NCBI RefSeq assembly: GCF_003952485.1
Contig: NZ_CP034447.1
Location: forward strand, 2,542,001-2,606,000
DNA length: 64,000 bases
Source of the DNA: Mesorhizobium sp. M1E.F.Ca.ET.045.02.1.1
Lineage (GTDB): Bacteria; Pseudomonadota; Alphaproteobacteria; Rhizobiales; Rhizobiaceae
Direction of reading: 5' to 3'
Below are positions 52,410 through 61,501 of this stretch, one piece after another. Under the pieces are notes generated by a model. That model saw only the letters and a list, made by a program, of their open reading frames with translations, was not told where the DNA came from and did no database searches. The first letter of the stretch is position 1. Each line of letters begins with the position of its first letter. The position numbers were made by a program, and so were the translations under genes.

Positions 52410-53582
52410 ATGCGGCAAGGGCATTTCCTCAACCTATTGCTGGCGGGCGGGCTGGCGCTGCCGATGCTCTGTGGCGCCGCGCGCGCCAATCCGGTGGTTC
52501 TCTTCGACTTGAAGAGCGGCAAGGTGCTGGAGCATCAGGATGCCTTCAAGCGCTGGTATCCGGCCTCGCTCAGCAAGCTGATGACGGCCTATGTGACGTT
52601 CCGGGCGATCGCCGCCGGCGAGGTCGCGCTCGATTCGCCGATCAAGGTGACGAAACATTCCGCCGGCGAGCCGCCGAGCAAGATGGGCTTCAAGCCAGGC
52701 TCGGTGATGCGGCTCGACAATGCGCTGAAGATGATGCTGGTCAAGTCGGCCAACGACATCGCCATGGCCGTCGGCGAGAACATCGGCGGTTCGCAGGAGG
52801 CCTTTGCCGACCGCATGAATGCCGAGGCCGCCAGACTCGGCATGACCGGCACGCATTTCGTCAATCCGAACGGGCTCTATTCGCCGGACCAGTATACGAC
52901 CGCGCGCGACCTCGCCGTCCTGGTCACGGCGCTCCGCAACGACTTCCCGCAATATGCGCCATGGTTCTCCATCGAGGGACTTGCCGTCGGCAAGAAGGCG
53001 CTTCCCAACTACAATCTCCTGATCGGCCGCTACCCGGGCGCCGACGGCATGAAGACCGGCTTCGTCTGCTCCTCGGGCTTCAACATGATCGGCTCGGCGA
53101 CGCGCAATGGCCGCACGCTGGTTGCCGTGGTGCTTGGCGAAAAATCCGCCATCAGCCGCGCCGAAGCCGCGGCGAAGCTGCTCGACCAGGGTTTTGATAC
53201 GCCGGCCGCCGGCTCGACGACGCTGGCGGCGCTCAAGCCCTATGGCGACACGCTGTCGCCCAACGATCTGCATGACGAGATCTGCAAGAAGAAGACGAAA
53301 GAGGAGCAATCCGAGGCCGCCCCAACCGTCGACGCCAAGAACAAGCCGAAATCGCCTTATCAGGTGAAACTCGACCACCCAACGCTGATCGCGGTCGGCC
53401 TCGGCGGTGCCACCGGACCGGCGCCGAAGGCTTTCGTCGACCAAGCCGACCAGAACTACGCCGATGTGCCGCTGCCGACCTGGCGACCCGACAAGCCGCT
53501 GCCGGCCGACGCTGCGCCCGCCGCGACAGGAACGGCCGCTGCCGCCGTGCAGGGCGACCAGCCGGCCAAGGCCGCCAACTAG
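52410..53582 (+). CDS. dacA: D-alanyl-D-alanine carboxypeptidase (PBP5/6 type)
   Basis: 390 aa. Signal peptide of about 26 residues (LLLAGGLALPMLCGAARA). The serine-acyl enzyme motifs are SLSK with Ser53, SAN at 113-115 and KTG at 215-217. The C-terminal part is Lys/Pro/Ala-rich rather than a full PBP5 domain with amphipathic anchor. It trims stem peptides of peptidoglycan. ATG 52410; CobW gene follows after 14 nt. Confidence 0.92.
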   Translation: MRQGHFLNLLLAGGLALPMLCGAARANPVVLFDLKSGKVLEHQDAFKRWYPASLSKLMTAYVTFRAIAAGEVALDSPIKVTKHSAGEPPSKMGFKPGSVMRLDNALKMMLVKSANDIAMAVGENIGGSQEAFADRMNAEAARLGMTGTHFVNPNGLYSPDQYTTARDLAVLVTALRNDFPQYAPWFSIEGLAVGKKALPNYNLLIGRYPGADGMKTGFVCSSGFNMIGSATRNGRTLVAVVLGEKSAISRAEAAAKLLDQGFDTPAAGSTTLAALKPYGDTLSPNDLHDEICKKKTKEEQSEAAPTVDAKNKPKSPYQVKLDHPTLIAVGLGGATGPAPKAFVDQADQNYADVPLPTWRPDKPLPADAAPAATGTAAAAVQGDQPAKAAN

Positions 53583-53596
53583 CCGGCGCGCAAGCG

Positions 53597-54709
53597 ATGA
53601 ACAGCGGCTTTCCCATTCCCGTCTCGGTGCTCACCGGCTTTCTCGGCGCCGGCAAGACGACACTGCTCAACCGGCTGCTCAAGGACCCGGCACTCGCCGA
53701 CACGGCGGTCATCATCAACGAGCTCGGCGAGGTGGCGATCGACCATCTTCTGGTCGAGCAGGCCTCGGACGGCATCATCCAGCTTTCCGACGGCTGCCTC
53801 TGCTGCACGGTGCGCGGCGATCTCGTCGATACGCTGGCCGATCTCGTCGACCGGCTGCAGACCGGCCGTATCGCCCGGCTTGCGCGCGTCGTGGTCGAAA
53901 CCACCGGCCTTGCCGATCCCGCGCCGGTGCTGCAGTCGATCATGGCGCATCCGGCGCTGGTGCAGGCTTTCCGGCTCGACGGCGTCATCACGCTGGTCGA
54001 TGCCGTCAACGGCGAGGCGACCCTCAATGCTCATGTCGAGGCGGTGAAGCAGGCGGCGGTCGCCGACCGCATCGTGCTCACCAAGACCGACCTTGCCGAG
54101 GTAGGGGATGTCGGGGCCCTGCGGGCACGGCTCCATCAGATCAATCCGGGCGCGGCACTCCTCGACGTCAACGATGGCGGCACGGGCGTGGCGTCGCTGT
54201 TCAACTGCGGCCTCTACAATCCCGATACCAAGACCGCCGATGTGCGACGCTGGCTCGGCGAAGAGGCAGCGCATGACCACGGCCATCATCACCACGACGA
54301 TGACCATGATCACAGCCACCATCATCACGACCACCGCCACGACAGCCGCGTGCGCTGCCACTCGCTCGTCCACGACGGACCGGTGCCGTTCTCGGCGATC
54401 GAGATGTTCCTCGATCTCTTACGCTCGACGCATGGTGAGAAGCTGCTGCGCATGAAGGGCGTCATCGAACTGATGGAAGATCCGTCACGGCCGCTGGTCG
54501 TTCACGGCGTGCAGAAGGTCCTGCATCCGACGGCAAGGCTGCCGGCCTGGCCGGACGGCCAGCGCGGCACCCGACTGGTGCTGATCACGCTCGATATGCC
54601 TGAAGACTATGTCCAGCGGCTGTTCGCCGCCTTCACCAATCGGCCATCGATCGATACGCCGGACCGGGCGGCGCTCGAAGCCAATCCGCTGGCGATCGCC
54701 GGACTGTGA
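53597..54709 (+). CDS. CobW/COG0523-family GTPase metallochaperone
   Basis: 370 aa. P-loop GFLGAGKTT at 14-22, the metal-binding CLCC (67-70), and KTDLAEVGD as the G4-type NKxD equivalent. Between about 226 and 254 is a His/Asp-rich run that probably binds zinc or another metal. The C-terminal CobW_C domain follows. Such proteins deliver or insert metal ions, often under zinc limitation; whether this one is CobW for cobalamin or a zinc chaperone cannot be told from context. Confidence 0.9.
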   Translation: MNSGFPIPVSVLTGFLGAGKTTLLNRLLKDPALADTAVIINELGEVAIDHLLVEQASDGIIQLSDGCLCCTVRGDLVDTLADLVDRLQTGRIARLARVVVETTGLADPAPVLQSIMAHPALVQAFRLDGVITLVDAVNGEATLNAHVEAVKQAAVADRIVLTKTDLAEVGDVGALRARLHQINPGAALLDVNDGGTGVASLFNCGLYNPDTKTADVRRWLGEEAAHDHGHHHHDDDHDHSHHHHDHRHDSRVRCHSLVHDGPVPFSAIEMFLDLLRSTHGEKLLRMKGVIELMEDPSRPLVVHGVQKVLHPTARLPAWPDGQRGTRLVLITLDMPEDYVQRLFAAFTNRPSIDTPDRAALEANPLAIAGL

Positions 54710-54728
54710 TTGGAAAGCCCGCTACTGG

Positions 54729-54974
54729 TTAAGCCGCGCTGCCGCGCTCGACCAGGAAGCGATGGCCTCCGGCTACCGTCGCCGTCTCGATCAACTGATG
54801 GCCGGCATCGGCGCAGAAGGCCGGAATGTCGATCACGGCGAGCGGATCGGTGGTCTCCAGCCACAGACGGCTGCCCGGCCGCATCGCGGCCAGACGCTTG
54901 CGGGCCTTGAGCACCGGCAGCGGACAGTTCAGGCCCTTGAGATCGTAGGTGATTGCGTGCTTTGCCAAGCTCAA
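54729..54974 (-). CDS. TusA/SirA-family sulfurtransferase
   Basis: 81 aa. The CPxP motif is in LKGLNCPLPVLKARKRL with the active Cys. TusA-like proteins carry persulfide sulfur for tRNA thiolation or molybdenum cofactor and other pathways. The open frame begins with TTG 54974 (TTG 54968 also possible); no ATG is near, so the start is uncertain. It follows the L,D-transpeptidase gene closely and is convergent with the CobW-family gene. Confidence 0.85.
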   Translation of the reverse strand: MSLAKHAITYDLKGLNCPLPVLKARKRLAAMRPGSRLWLETTDPLAVIDIPAFCADAGHQLIETATVAGGHRFLVERGSAA

Positions 54975-54979
54975 AGATC

Positions 54980-56275
54980 TCAGCCGCCGAACATGCCGAG
55001 CAGCTTCTTCTTCAGCTTGGACACGGTGCCTTCGTCAGCACTCGCCGCCTGTGTCTCAGCCGCCGGCTGGGCCGGCGCCACCTCGACGCCGGCGGTGACG
55101 ACCTGCTGTTGTGCTGCCTGCTTGGCGGCTTCCTTTTCGGCCAGCGCCTGAGCCTTGGCCGCTTCCTTGGCGGCTTTCGCGGCTTCGATTGCCGCCAGCC
55201 GCTGCTCCTCGGCCTTGCGCTTGGCCTCTTTCTCGGCGTCGAGCGCCGCCATCTTGCGGCCGAGCGGCGAATCGATGCGGCCCATGCGCACCGTCTCGGT
55301 CACCGAGCCATCGGAATTCATCGACGGCGGCTCGATCGGCACGCGCTCGCCGCGGGCGCGGCGCTTCGACCAATCGGAAACGATGCTGGCTTCCTTGATG
55401 CCGGCAATGGTCGGCTTGGGCGCCGGCGCGCTCGACCTGACGGCAGAGCTGAAAGCCGCGTCATAGCGCTTCTCGTAATCGGCATAGGCCGTCTTCAACG
55501 AATCCGGCTGCGTGCTCTCGGGGCAGGGACCGGTCGGATCGAAGGTCGTGCCTTCAGGCGCCACCTGGTTGAAGACGTAACGCTTCTCGCAGACGTCGAC
55601 CTTCGGCGGCACCTTGGTGATCTCGAAATTGTCGTAGCCGACCTTCAGCATCTTCCAGAACTCGTAGTTCGGATCGTTGCGGTAGCGCGCCATGTTGGCG
55701 GCGGTCATGCGGAACGGGAAAGCCTGGATCTGGAACTCGGTCTGGCCGCCCTGGAAGGCGTCACGGCCGAAGGCATAGATCTGCTCAATCTGCGCGTCGG
55801 TCATCGAATAGCAGCCGGACGACGAACAGGCGCCGTGCACCATCAGATTGGCGCCGGTGCGGCCGTTGGCGCGGTCATAGGCGTTGGGAAAGCCGATGTT
55901 GAAGGACAGATGATAGTTCGAACGCGGATTCATCTGCGACGGACGCACCGTGTAGAAGCCTTCCGGCGCCTGGCGGTCGCCCTCGGTGTATTTGGGGCCG
56001 AGCTTGCCCGACCATTTGCAGATGTCATAGGCGGCAACGAGATCGTAGCGGCCGTTGGTCTTGGCCTTCCAGATCTCCAGCTTGCCTTCTTCCTTGAAGA
56101 TGCGCGCCATCACCGAGGAGGTGCGCACCATGCCCTTGGCCTTCATGTCGGCAAGGATCTTGTCCGGCAGCGGCTTGTTGGCCTCCGGCGCGAAATCCTT
56201 CATCGACGAATCATTGCAGCCGGCGACGCCAATCGCGGCGATCAGGACTCCGGTGCGGGCAAGCTTGGCAAACAT
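54980..56275 (-). CDS. L,D-transpeptidase (YkuD/YafK type) lipoprotein
   Basis: 431 aa. Lipoprotein signal with lipobox Cys20 (AAIGVAGC). The YkuD domain has HGACSSSGCYSM with His148 and catalytic Cys155. A C-terminal Ala/Lys/Glu-rich coiled coil (roughly residues 330-390) and a basic tail KLKKKLLGMFGG follow, which is unusual for the enzyme core. It likely makes 3-3 crosslinks or attaches proteins to peptidoglycan. ATG 56275 chosen because it begins the signal; upstream frame is non-coding in character. Confidence 0.88.
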   Translation of the reverse strand: MFAKLARTGVLIAAIGVAGCNDSSMKDFAPEANKPLPDKILADMKAKGMVRTSSVMARIFKEEGKLEIWKAKTNGRYDLVAAYDICKWSGKLGPKYTEGDRQAPEGFYTVRPSQMNPRSNYHLSFNIGFPNAYDRANGRTGANLMVHGACSSSGCYSMTDAQIEQIYAFGRDAFQGGQTEFQIQAFPFRMTAANMARYRNDPNYEFWKMLKVGYDNFEITKVPPKVDVCEKRYVFNQVAPEGTTFDPTGPCPESTQPDSLKTAYADYEKRYDAAFSSAVRSSAPAPKPTIAGIKEASIVSDWSKRRARGERVPIEPPSMNSDGSVTETVRMGRIDSPLGRKMAALDAEKEAKRKAEEQRLAAIEAAKAAKEAAKAQALAEKEAAKQAAQQQVVTAGVEVAPAQPAAETQAASADEGTVSKLKKKLLGMFGG

Positions 56276-56486
56276 CGCTACGGCTACGTCTTTCTTTCGG
56301 GCCAAAGGCCTCGGCACGACCGAGCCCGCACGCTGAACACCGACGGACGGTAAGCCCGTTAACCTTGAAAAATCCTTACCGCAAGCCTTGGCCAACCCCT
56401 CACGGCGATTTTCATTGAGCCGAATGCGGCGGCATTTTTGTGGCGAAATTGTTCGTTGCCGCCACAGTTTACCACGGGCGGCCCGA

Positions 56487-57437
56487 TTAAAGGCTGCGGC
56501 CCATCGCCAGATATTTCTCACGGCGCTGCTCGCGGAAGTCGATATTGGCGCCGGCAAAGTCCTTCATGGTCTTGGCGATGAGGTCGCCGGTCGCGGCAAT
56601 CACCGTTTCGGGAGCGCGCTGGGCGCCACCCATCGGCTCGGGAACGATGGCGTCGATGATCTTCATCTCGAGAAGATCCTGGGCGGTGATCTTCATGTTG
56701 GTCGCCGCGTCCTTGGAGCGGGTGGTGTCGCGCCACAGGATCGAAGCCGCGCCCTCGGGCGAAATCACCGAATAGATGGCATGCTCCAGCATGTAGACGC
56801 GGTTGGCGGTGGCGATGGCGATGGCGCCGCCGGAGCCGCCTTCGCCGATGACGACCGAGATCGACGGCACCTTGAGCGCCAGGCAGGCCGAGGTCGAGCG
56901 CGCTATGGCCTCTGCCTGGCCGCGCTCCTCCGCGCCGACGCCGGGATAGGCGCCGGCAGTATCCACCAGCGTCAGAAGCGGCATCTTGAAGCGATCGGCA
57001 AGCTCCATCAGCCGCACCGCCTTGCGGTAGCCTTCGGGACGCACCGAACCGAAATTATGCTTCAGGCGGCTCGCCGTGTCCGAGCCCTTTTCCTGGCCGA
57101 TCACCGCCACCGGCTCGCCGCGAAAACGGGCGAAACCGCCGACGATCGCCTGGTCCTCACCGAAATTGCGGTCTCCGGCCAAAGGCGTGAAATCGCTGAA
57201 CAAGCCCTTGATGTAGTCGACGCAGTGCGGTCTGTCGGGGTGGCGCGCCACCTGCACCTTCTGCCAGGGGGTGAGCGCCTTGTAGAGATCGCGCAGCGCG
57301 TCGCGCGAGCGCTTCTCCAGCCTGTTGATCTCGTCGGCGACATCGACCGCCTCGCCGTTCTCCGCAAGCTTCTTCAGCTCGAGGATCTTGAGCTCAAGAT
57401 CCTGCACCGGCTTTTCGAAATCGAGGTAATTGTACAT
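56487..57437 (-). CDS. accA: Acetyl-CoA carboxylase carboxyltransferase subunit alpha
   Basis: 316 aa, close to the 319 aa of E. coli. MYNYLDFEKPVQDLE is the rhizobial N-terminus; HPDRPHCVDYI, DRNFGEDQAIVGG, TLVDTAGAYPGVGAEERGQ and EGGSGGAIAI are typical alpha-subunit segments. With AccD it transfers the carboxyl group from biotin to acetyl-CoA for malonyl-CoA. An upstream in-frame ATG at 57521 would add 28 residues not found in the family. Confidence 0.95.
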   Translation of the reverse strand: MYNYLDFEKPVQDLELKILELKKLAENGEAVDVADEINRLEKRSRDALRDLYKALTPWQKVQVARHPDRPHCVDYIKGLFSDFTPLAGDRNFGEDQAIVGGFARFRGEPVAVIGQEKGSDTASRLKHNFGSVRPEGYRKAVRLMELADRFKMPLLTLVDTAGAYPGVGAEERGQAEAIARSTSACLALKVPSISVVIGEGGSGGAIAIATANRVYMLEHAIYSVISPEGAASILWRDTTRSKDAATNMKITAQDLLEMKIIDAIVPEPMGGAQRAPETVIAATGDLIAKTMKDFAGANIDFREQRREKYLAMGRSL

Positions 57438-57536
57438 GCTTGGGCGGACCGATCCGTCGGAAGGCAATGGCTGGCGGAACCCTGGAAATGCTGGCTCCGG
57501 GCGGTGGAACGTCGCCATCACATAGCGATATGAGGC

Positions 57537-58451
57537 CTAGTCGGCAAGCGGATGATGATCGTTGACCAGCCGCACCAGCCGCTCCTCCAGAACATGGGTG
57601 TAGATCTGCGTGGTGGAGATATCGGCGTGGCCAAGCAGTTGCTGGACGGCCCTGAGATCGGCGCCATTCTGCAAGAGATGGCTGGCAAAGGCATGGCGAA
57701 GCACATGCGGCGAGATCTTGGCCGAGGCGATACCGGCCCGGGCCGCCAACCCTTTGAGATCGCGGGCGAAAACCTGCCGGGAGAGATGGCCGCTGTCGGA
57801 GGAAGCCGGAAACAGATAGGGGCTCTCGGCAAAGGCCGGGCGTTCGGCCCTTGTTGCAAGCCAGGCCCGCATCGCGTCGCGCGCCTTGGCCGACAGCGGC
57901 ACCATGCGTTCCTTGTCGCCCTTGCCGCGCACCATGAAGAAACGGTCGTCGCGCTGCGCCACCGTCACCGGCAGGCCGACCAGCTCGGAAACGCGCAGGC
58001 CGGTGGCATAGAGCACCTCGACCAGCGCATGCAGGCGCAGCGCCGCCAGCCGGTCGCCGCCCGGCGCGGCACCGCCCGCTTCCTCGGCCGCGCGGTCGAG
58101 CAGGCGGCCGGTCTCGGCTTCGGTCATCGTCTTCGGCAGCGGTCGGCCCTTCTTTGGGCTGTCCAGCGTGCCGGTCGGGTCGTCGCCGCGCAGTCCTTCG
58201 GCATAGAGGAATTTGAAGAACTGGCGGATCGCCGATAATTTTCGCGCCTGCGAGGTCGGAGCGAAGCCTCTGGCCGCGATGTCGTCGAGATAGGCGCGGA
58301 TGTCGGCCGCTCCCGCTCCCGCCAGCCCGCCGCCGATCGAGGCGGAAGCGTCTTCGAGGTCACGGCGATAGGAGGAAAGCGTGTTCTCGGCCGCCCCCCG
58401 CTCGGCGCTCATCATCTCCAGGAAGGCTTCGATGCGGGCGGCGCTGTTCAT
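57537..58451 (-). CDS. xerD: Tyrosine recombinase XerD
   Basis: 304 aa. N-terminal SAM-like core-binding domain ([13 protein letters not shown]) and catalytic domain with Arg in [36 protein letters not shown] and the nucleophile Tyr in [10 protein letters not shown]. It resolves chromosome dimers at dif with XerC. Its place next to accA and aroK is a core-genome arrangement, not a mobile element. ATG 58451. Confidence 0.93.
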   Translation of the reverse strand: MNSAARIEAFLEMMSAERGAAENTLSSYRRDLEDASASIGGGLAGAGAADIRAYLDDIAARGFAPTSQARKLSAIRQFFKFLYAEGLRGDDPTGTLDSPKKGRPLPKTMTEAETGRLLDRAAEEAGGAAPGGDRLAALRLHALVEVLYATGLRVSELVGLPVTVAQRDDRFFMVRGKGDKERMVPLSAKARDAMRAWLATRAERPAFAESPYLFPASSDSGHLSRQVFARDLKGLAARAGIASAKISPHVLRHAFASHLLQNGADLRAVQQLLGHADISTTQIYTHVLEERLVRLVNDHHPLAD

Positions 58452-58461
58452 CTGGCCGGGA

Positions 58462-58614
58462 TCAGTTCTTCTTCGGATTGAGCTTTTCCGCCGGAATGCG
58501 CACGCTCATTTCCGCCTTCTTCGGCTCGACGAACATCGCCAGCGCGAACATCGCGCCATAGGCAATGCCTGCAAGAACCGCCAGCGTCACGACAAAGCGA
58601 AACAATGTCGGCAT
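58462..58614 (-). CDS. Small conserved membrane protein, 50 aa
   Basis: Reads [50 protein letters not shown]. One membrane helix of about 20 residues is followed by a Lys-rich tail, likely periplasmic or cytosolic. It lies 10 nt upstream of xerD on the same strand and probably shares its transcript. I recognise similar short proteins upstream of xerD in rhizobia but know no function. Confidence 0.8.
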   Translation of the reverse strand: MPTLFRFVVTLAVLAGIAYGAMFALAMFVEPKKAEMSVRIPAEKLNPKKN

Positions 58615-58809
58615 TCAGCTTTCGCCCGTCTTCTTGTTTTTGCGTTTCCAAACCCTGTGCCCTTATGGGACGCCAATCCGACCAATTCAAGGACGAAGGA
58701 TTTTGTCGGCGAAGGTTCCGTTGGAAAGCCGCACGATCCTGTTTGCTTGCGGCGCCGTGCTTGACGCAAACAGGCTTTTGATGTCGATACGGCGCAAAAG
58801 AGGTTCCGC

Positions 58810-59421
58810 ATGAACGCGCTGCCAGCAAATCCGCCGGACGAAGGCCGTGTCGCGCTGCTCGAAAGGCTCGGCAGCCGCTCCATCATCTTTGTCGGCCTGA
58901 TGGGTGCCGGCAAGACGGCGATCGGCCGCAAGGTGGCGGCGATGCTCTCGCTGCCCTTCATCGACAGCGATCAGGAGATAGAGAGCGTATCGCGCATGAC
59001 CGTGCCGGAGCTGTTCGAGCGCTACGGAGAGCCGGAGTTCCGGGCGCTGGAGCAGCGCGTGATCCTGCGGCTGCTGGAGAACGGCCCGCAGGTGCTGTCG
59101 ACCGGCGGCGGCGCCTTCATGAACGCGCAGACGCGCGAGGCGATCGCGAGCCATGGCGTATCGGTCTGGCTGAAGGCCGACCTCGATCTCCTGATGGAGC
59201 GGGTCTCGAAGAAGCAGAACCGGCCGCTCCTGAAGAATCCCGATCCGCGCGGCGTGCTGGAGCGGCTGATGAGCGAGCGCTATCCGGTCTATGCCACGGC
59301 CGACATCACCGTTCCGACCCGCGACGACCGCAAGGAAGTCATCGCCGGCGAGGTGGTGTGCGCGCTTTGCGCCCATCTTGGCGTCGCCGCGATCGCCACC
59401 AGCGACGAGGTGGAGCCGTGA
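58810..59421 (+). CDS. aroK: Shikimate kinase
   Basis: 203 aa, a little longer than E. coli AroK owing to about 20 extra N-terminal residues. Walker [33 protein letters not shown] and STGGGAFM are shikimate kinase signatures. It phosphorylates shikimate in aromatic amino acid synthesis. The stop overlaps the GTG start of aroB (59418-59421), a common rhizobial operon. ATG 58810. Confidence 0.94.
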   Translation: MNALPANPPDEGRVALLERLGSRSIIFVGLMGAGKTAIGRKVAAMLSLPFIDSDQEIESVSRMTVPELFERYGEPEFRALEQRVILRLLENGPQVLSTGGGAFMNAQTREAIASHGVSVWLKADLDLLMERVSKKQNRPLLKNPDPRGVLERLMSERYPVYATADITVPTRDDRKEVIAGEVVCALCAHLGVAAIATSDEVEP

Positions 59422-60563
59422 GCCATACAGAACCGGTTAAGGTCGAGGTGGGGCTCGGCGACCGTGCCTATGACATTTTGATCGGGCCGGGCCTGCTTTC
59501 CGGCGCCGGAACCGAAATCGCGGGCCGCCTTCCCGGCACCCGCGCGGCCATCGTTACCGACGAGAACGTCGCCGCCGCGCATCTCGAAACGCTGAAGGCC
59601 GGCCTGGAAAAAGGCGGCATCCATTCGGCCGTCATCACGTTGCCTGCCGGCGAAAAGACCAAGAGTTTTGCCCGCCTCGAAGAGGTGGTCGACGGCGTGC
59701 TCGCCGCCAAGCTCGAACGCCGCGACGTTGTCGTGGCTCTCGGCGGCGGCGTCATCGGCGACCTTGCCGGCTTCGCAGCCGGCATCGTGCGGCGCGGGAT
59801 GAATTTCGTGCAGGTGCCGACCTCGCTGCTGGCGCAGGTCGATTCTTCCGTCGGCGGCAAGACCGGCATCAACAGCGCCCGCGGCAAGAACCTGGTCGGG
59901 GTCTTCAACCAGCCCAAGCTGGTGCTGGCCGACACCGGCGTGCTCGACACGCTGCCGATCCGCGAGTTCCGCGCCGGCTATGCCGAGCTCGCCAAATACG
60001 GGCTGATCGACCGCCCCGGCTTCTTCGCCTGGCTGGAGGAGAACTGGCAAAAAGTGTTCGCCGGCGGCCCGGAGCGGACCGAAGCCATCGCCGAGGCCTG
60101 CCGCGCCAAGGCCGACGTGGTTGCCCGCGACGAGTTCGAGACCGGCGACCGCGCGTTGCTCAATCTCGGCCACACATTCGGCCATGCGCTCGAAGCCGCC
60201 ACCAACTATGACGGCGCCCGCCTCGTCCACGGCGAGGGCGTCGCCATCGGCATGGCCCTGGCGCACCGTTTTTCCGCGCGCCTCAATCTGGCGAGCCCGG
60301 ACGACGCAAGCCGTGTCGAAGCGCATCTTCGCGCCGTCGGCCTGCCCTGGCGGATGGCCGACATATCAGGCGATCTGCCGGACGCCGAGGCGCTGCTTGG
60401 CTTCATCACCCAGGACAAGAAGGTTTCGCGCGGCGCGCTCACCTTCATCCTGACGCGTGGTATCGGTCAGGCCTTCATCGCCAAGGACGTGCCGCCCTCG
60501 GAAGTGCTGTCCTTCCTCAAGGCGAGCCATCCCGAATGGCCCAAGATGAGCCATTCCAGATGA
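59418..60563 (+). CDS. aroB: 3-dehydroquinate synthase
   Basis: 381 aa. NAD-binding [37 protein letters not shown], the substrate loop [20 protein letters not shown] and the zinc ligands in [11 protein letters not shown] and HGEGVAIGM are all visible. It converts DAHP to dehydroquinate. The GTG start overlaps the aroK stop, with GAGGTGGAG upstream. Confidence 0.96.
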   Translation: MSHTEPVKVEVGLGDRAYDILIGPGLLSGAGTEIAGRLPGTRAAIVTDENVAAAHLETLKAGLEKGGIHSAVITLPAGEKTKSFARLEEVVDGVLAAKLERRDVVVALGGGVIGDLAGFAAGIVRRGMNFVQVPTSLLAQVDSSVGGKTGINSARGKNLVGVFNQPKLVLADTGVLDTLPIREFRAGYAELAKYGLIDRPGFFAWLEENWQKVFAGGPERTEAIAEACRAKADVVARDEFETGDRALLNLGHTFGHALEAATNYDGARLVHGEGVAIGMALAHRFSARLNLASPDDASRVEAHLRAVGLPWRMADISGDLPDAEALLGFITQDKKVSRGALTFILTRGIGQAFIAKDVPPSEVLSFLKASHPEWPKMSHSR

Positions 60564-61450
60564 TCGACGCCGGCTGGATTGCCGCAGCCGTCCTTGCCGC
60601 CATCGTCGTGCTGGCGCTTTTGTTCCGCACACGACTGCTTGCCGCGTTCGGCTACACGCTGCGGCCGGTCGAGCCGATGGCGCCCGAGGACGATGAATCG
60701 GACGAGGCCGGCGACGATACCCGCCGCAACGGGCAGGCGCGCGAGGACCGCGACCGGCTGGGCGCACTGTTCGATCTCGAGGAACTCGAAGTGTCGGATG
60801 TGATGGTCCACCGCACCAACATGCGCTCGGTCAATGCCGACGATCCGCCGGAAATGGTGGTGCGCGAGATCCTGCAGAGCCCGCATACGCGCATGCCGCT
60901 GTGGAAAGGCTCGCTCGACAACATCGTCGGCGTGCTGCACGCCAAGGATCTGCTGAGGGCGCTCAACGAGGTCGGCAACGATTTTTCCAAGATCGACGTG
61001 ATGAAGATCGCGTCGAAGCCATGGTTCGTGCCCGACACCACCACCTTGCAGGATCAGCTCAACGCCTTCCTGCGCCGCAAGGCGCATTTCGCCATCGTCG
61101 TGGACGAATATGGCGAGATGGAAGGGCTGGTGACGCTGGAAGACATCATCGAGGAGATCGTCGGCGAGATCGCCGACGAGCACGACGTCGACATGCAAGG
61201 TGTCAAGCAGGAGGCGGACGGTTCGGTGGTCGTCGACGGCATGGTGCCGATCCGCGATCTCAACCGGGCGCTCGACTGGGACCTGCCGGACGAGGAGGCC
61301 ACGACGATCGCCGGCCTCGTCATCCACGAGACGCAGACGATCCCCGAGGAGAAGCAGGCCTTCACCTTCCACGGCAAGCGCTTCGTGGTGATGAAGCGCG
61401 ACAAGAACCGCATCGCGAGGTTGAGGATCCGGCCTGCCGGCGAGGGCTAA
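60560..61450 (+). CDS. CBS-domain protein of the CorC/hemolysin C family, DUF21 largely absent
   Basis: 296 aa. Only one N-terminal membrane helix ([14 protein letters not shown]) is present, then an acidic linker, then two CBS domains ([16 protein letters not shown] to [34 protein letters not shown]) and a CorC/HlyC C-terminal domain ([14 protein letters not shown]). Relatives in this position usually have a four-helix DUF21 domain of about 190 residues. The sequence moves from helix one straight to the linker. ATG 60560 overlaps the aroB stop. Likely role: Mg/Co efflux regulation or envelope ion homeostasis. Confidence 0.85.
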   Translation: MIDAGWIAAAVLAAIVVLALLFRTRLLAAFGYTLRPVEPMAPEDDESDEAGDDTRRNGQAREDRDRLGALFDLEELEVSDVMVHRTNMRSVNADDPPEMVVREILQSPHTRMPLWKGSLDNIVGVLHAKDLLRALNEVGNDFSKIDVMKIASKPWFVPDTTTLQDQLNAFLRRKAHFAIVVDEYGEMEGLVTLEDIIEEIVGEIADEHDVDMQGVKQEADGSVVVDGMVPIRDLNRALDWDLPDEEATTIAGLVIHETQTIPEEKQAFTFHGKRFVVMKRDKNRIARLRIRPAGEG

Positions 61451-61490
61451 AGCGCGTCGCCTGAATTCGTTTCAGCGCGACGCGCTTTAA
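61448..61490. terminator. Palindromic repeat (family B left module), bidirectional terminator candidate
   Basis: TAAAGCGCGTCGC and GCGACGCGCTTTA form a 13-bp perfect stem between the convergent CBS gene and spoVR. The CBS gene stop is the first triplet. Same module as the left end of family B repeats. Confidence 0.6.
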
Positions 61491-61501
61491 GTTGTCTTGA
61501 C

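Noticed and set aside
57537..58451. Tyrosine recombinase as a sign of a mobile element
   Set aside because: Sequence and setting fit the housekeeping XerD next to accA and aroK; no attachment repeats or cargo are seen.
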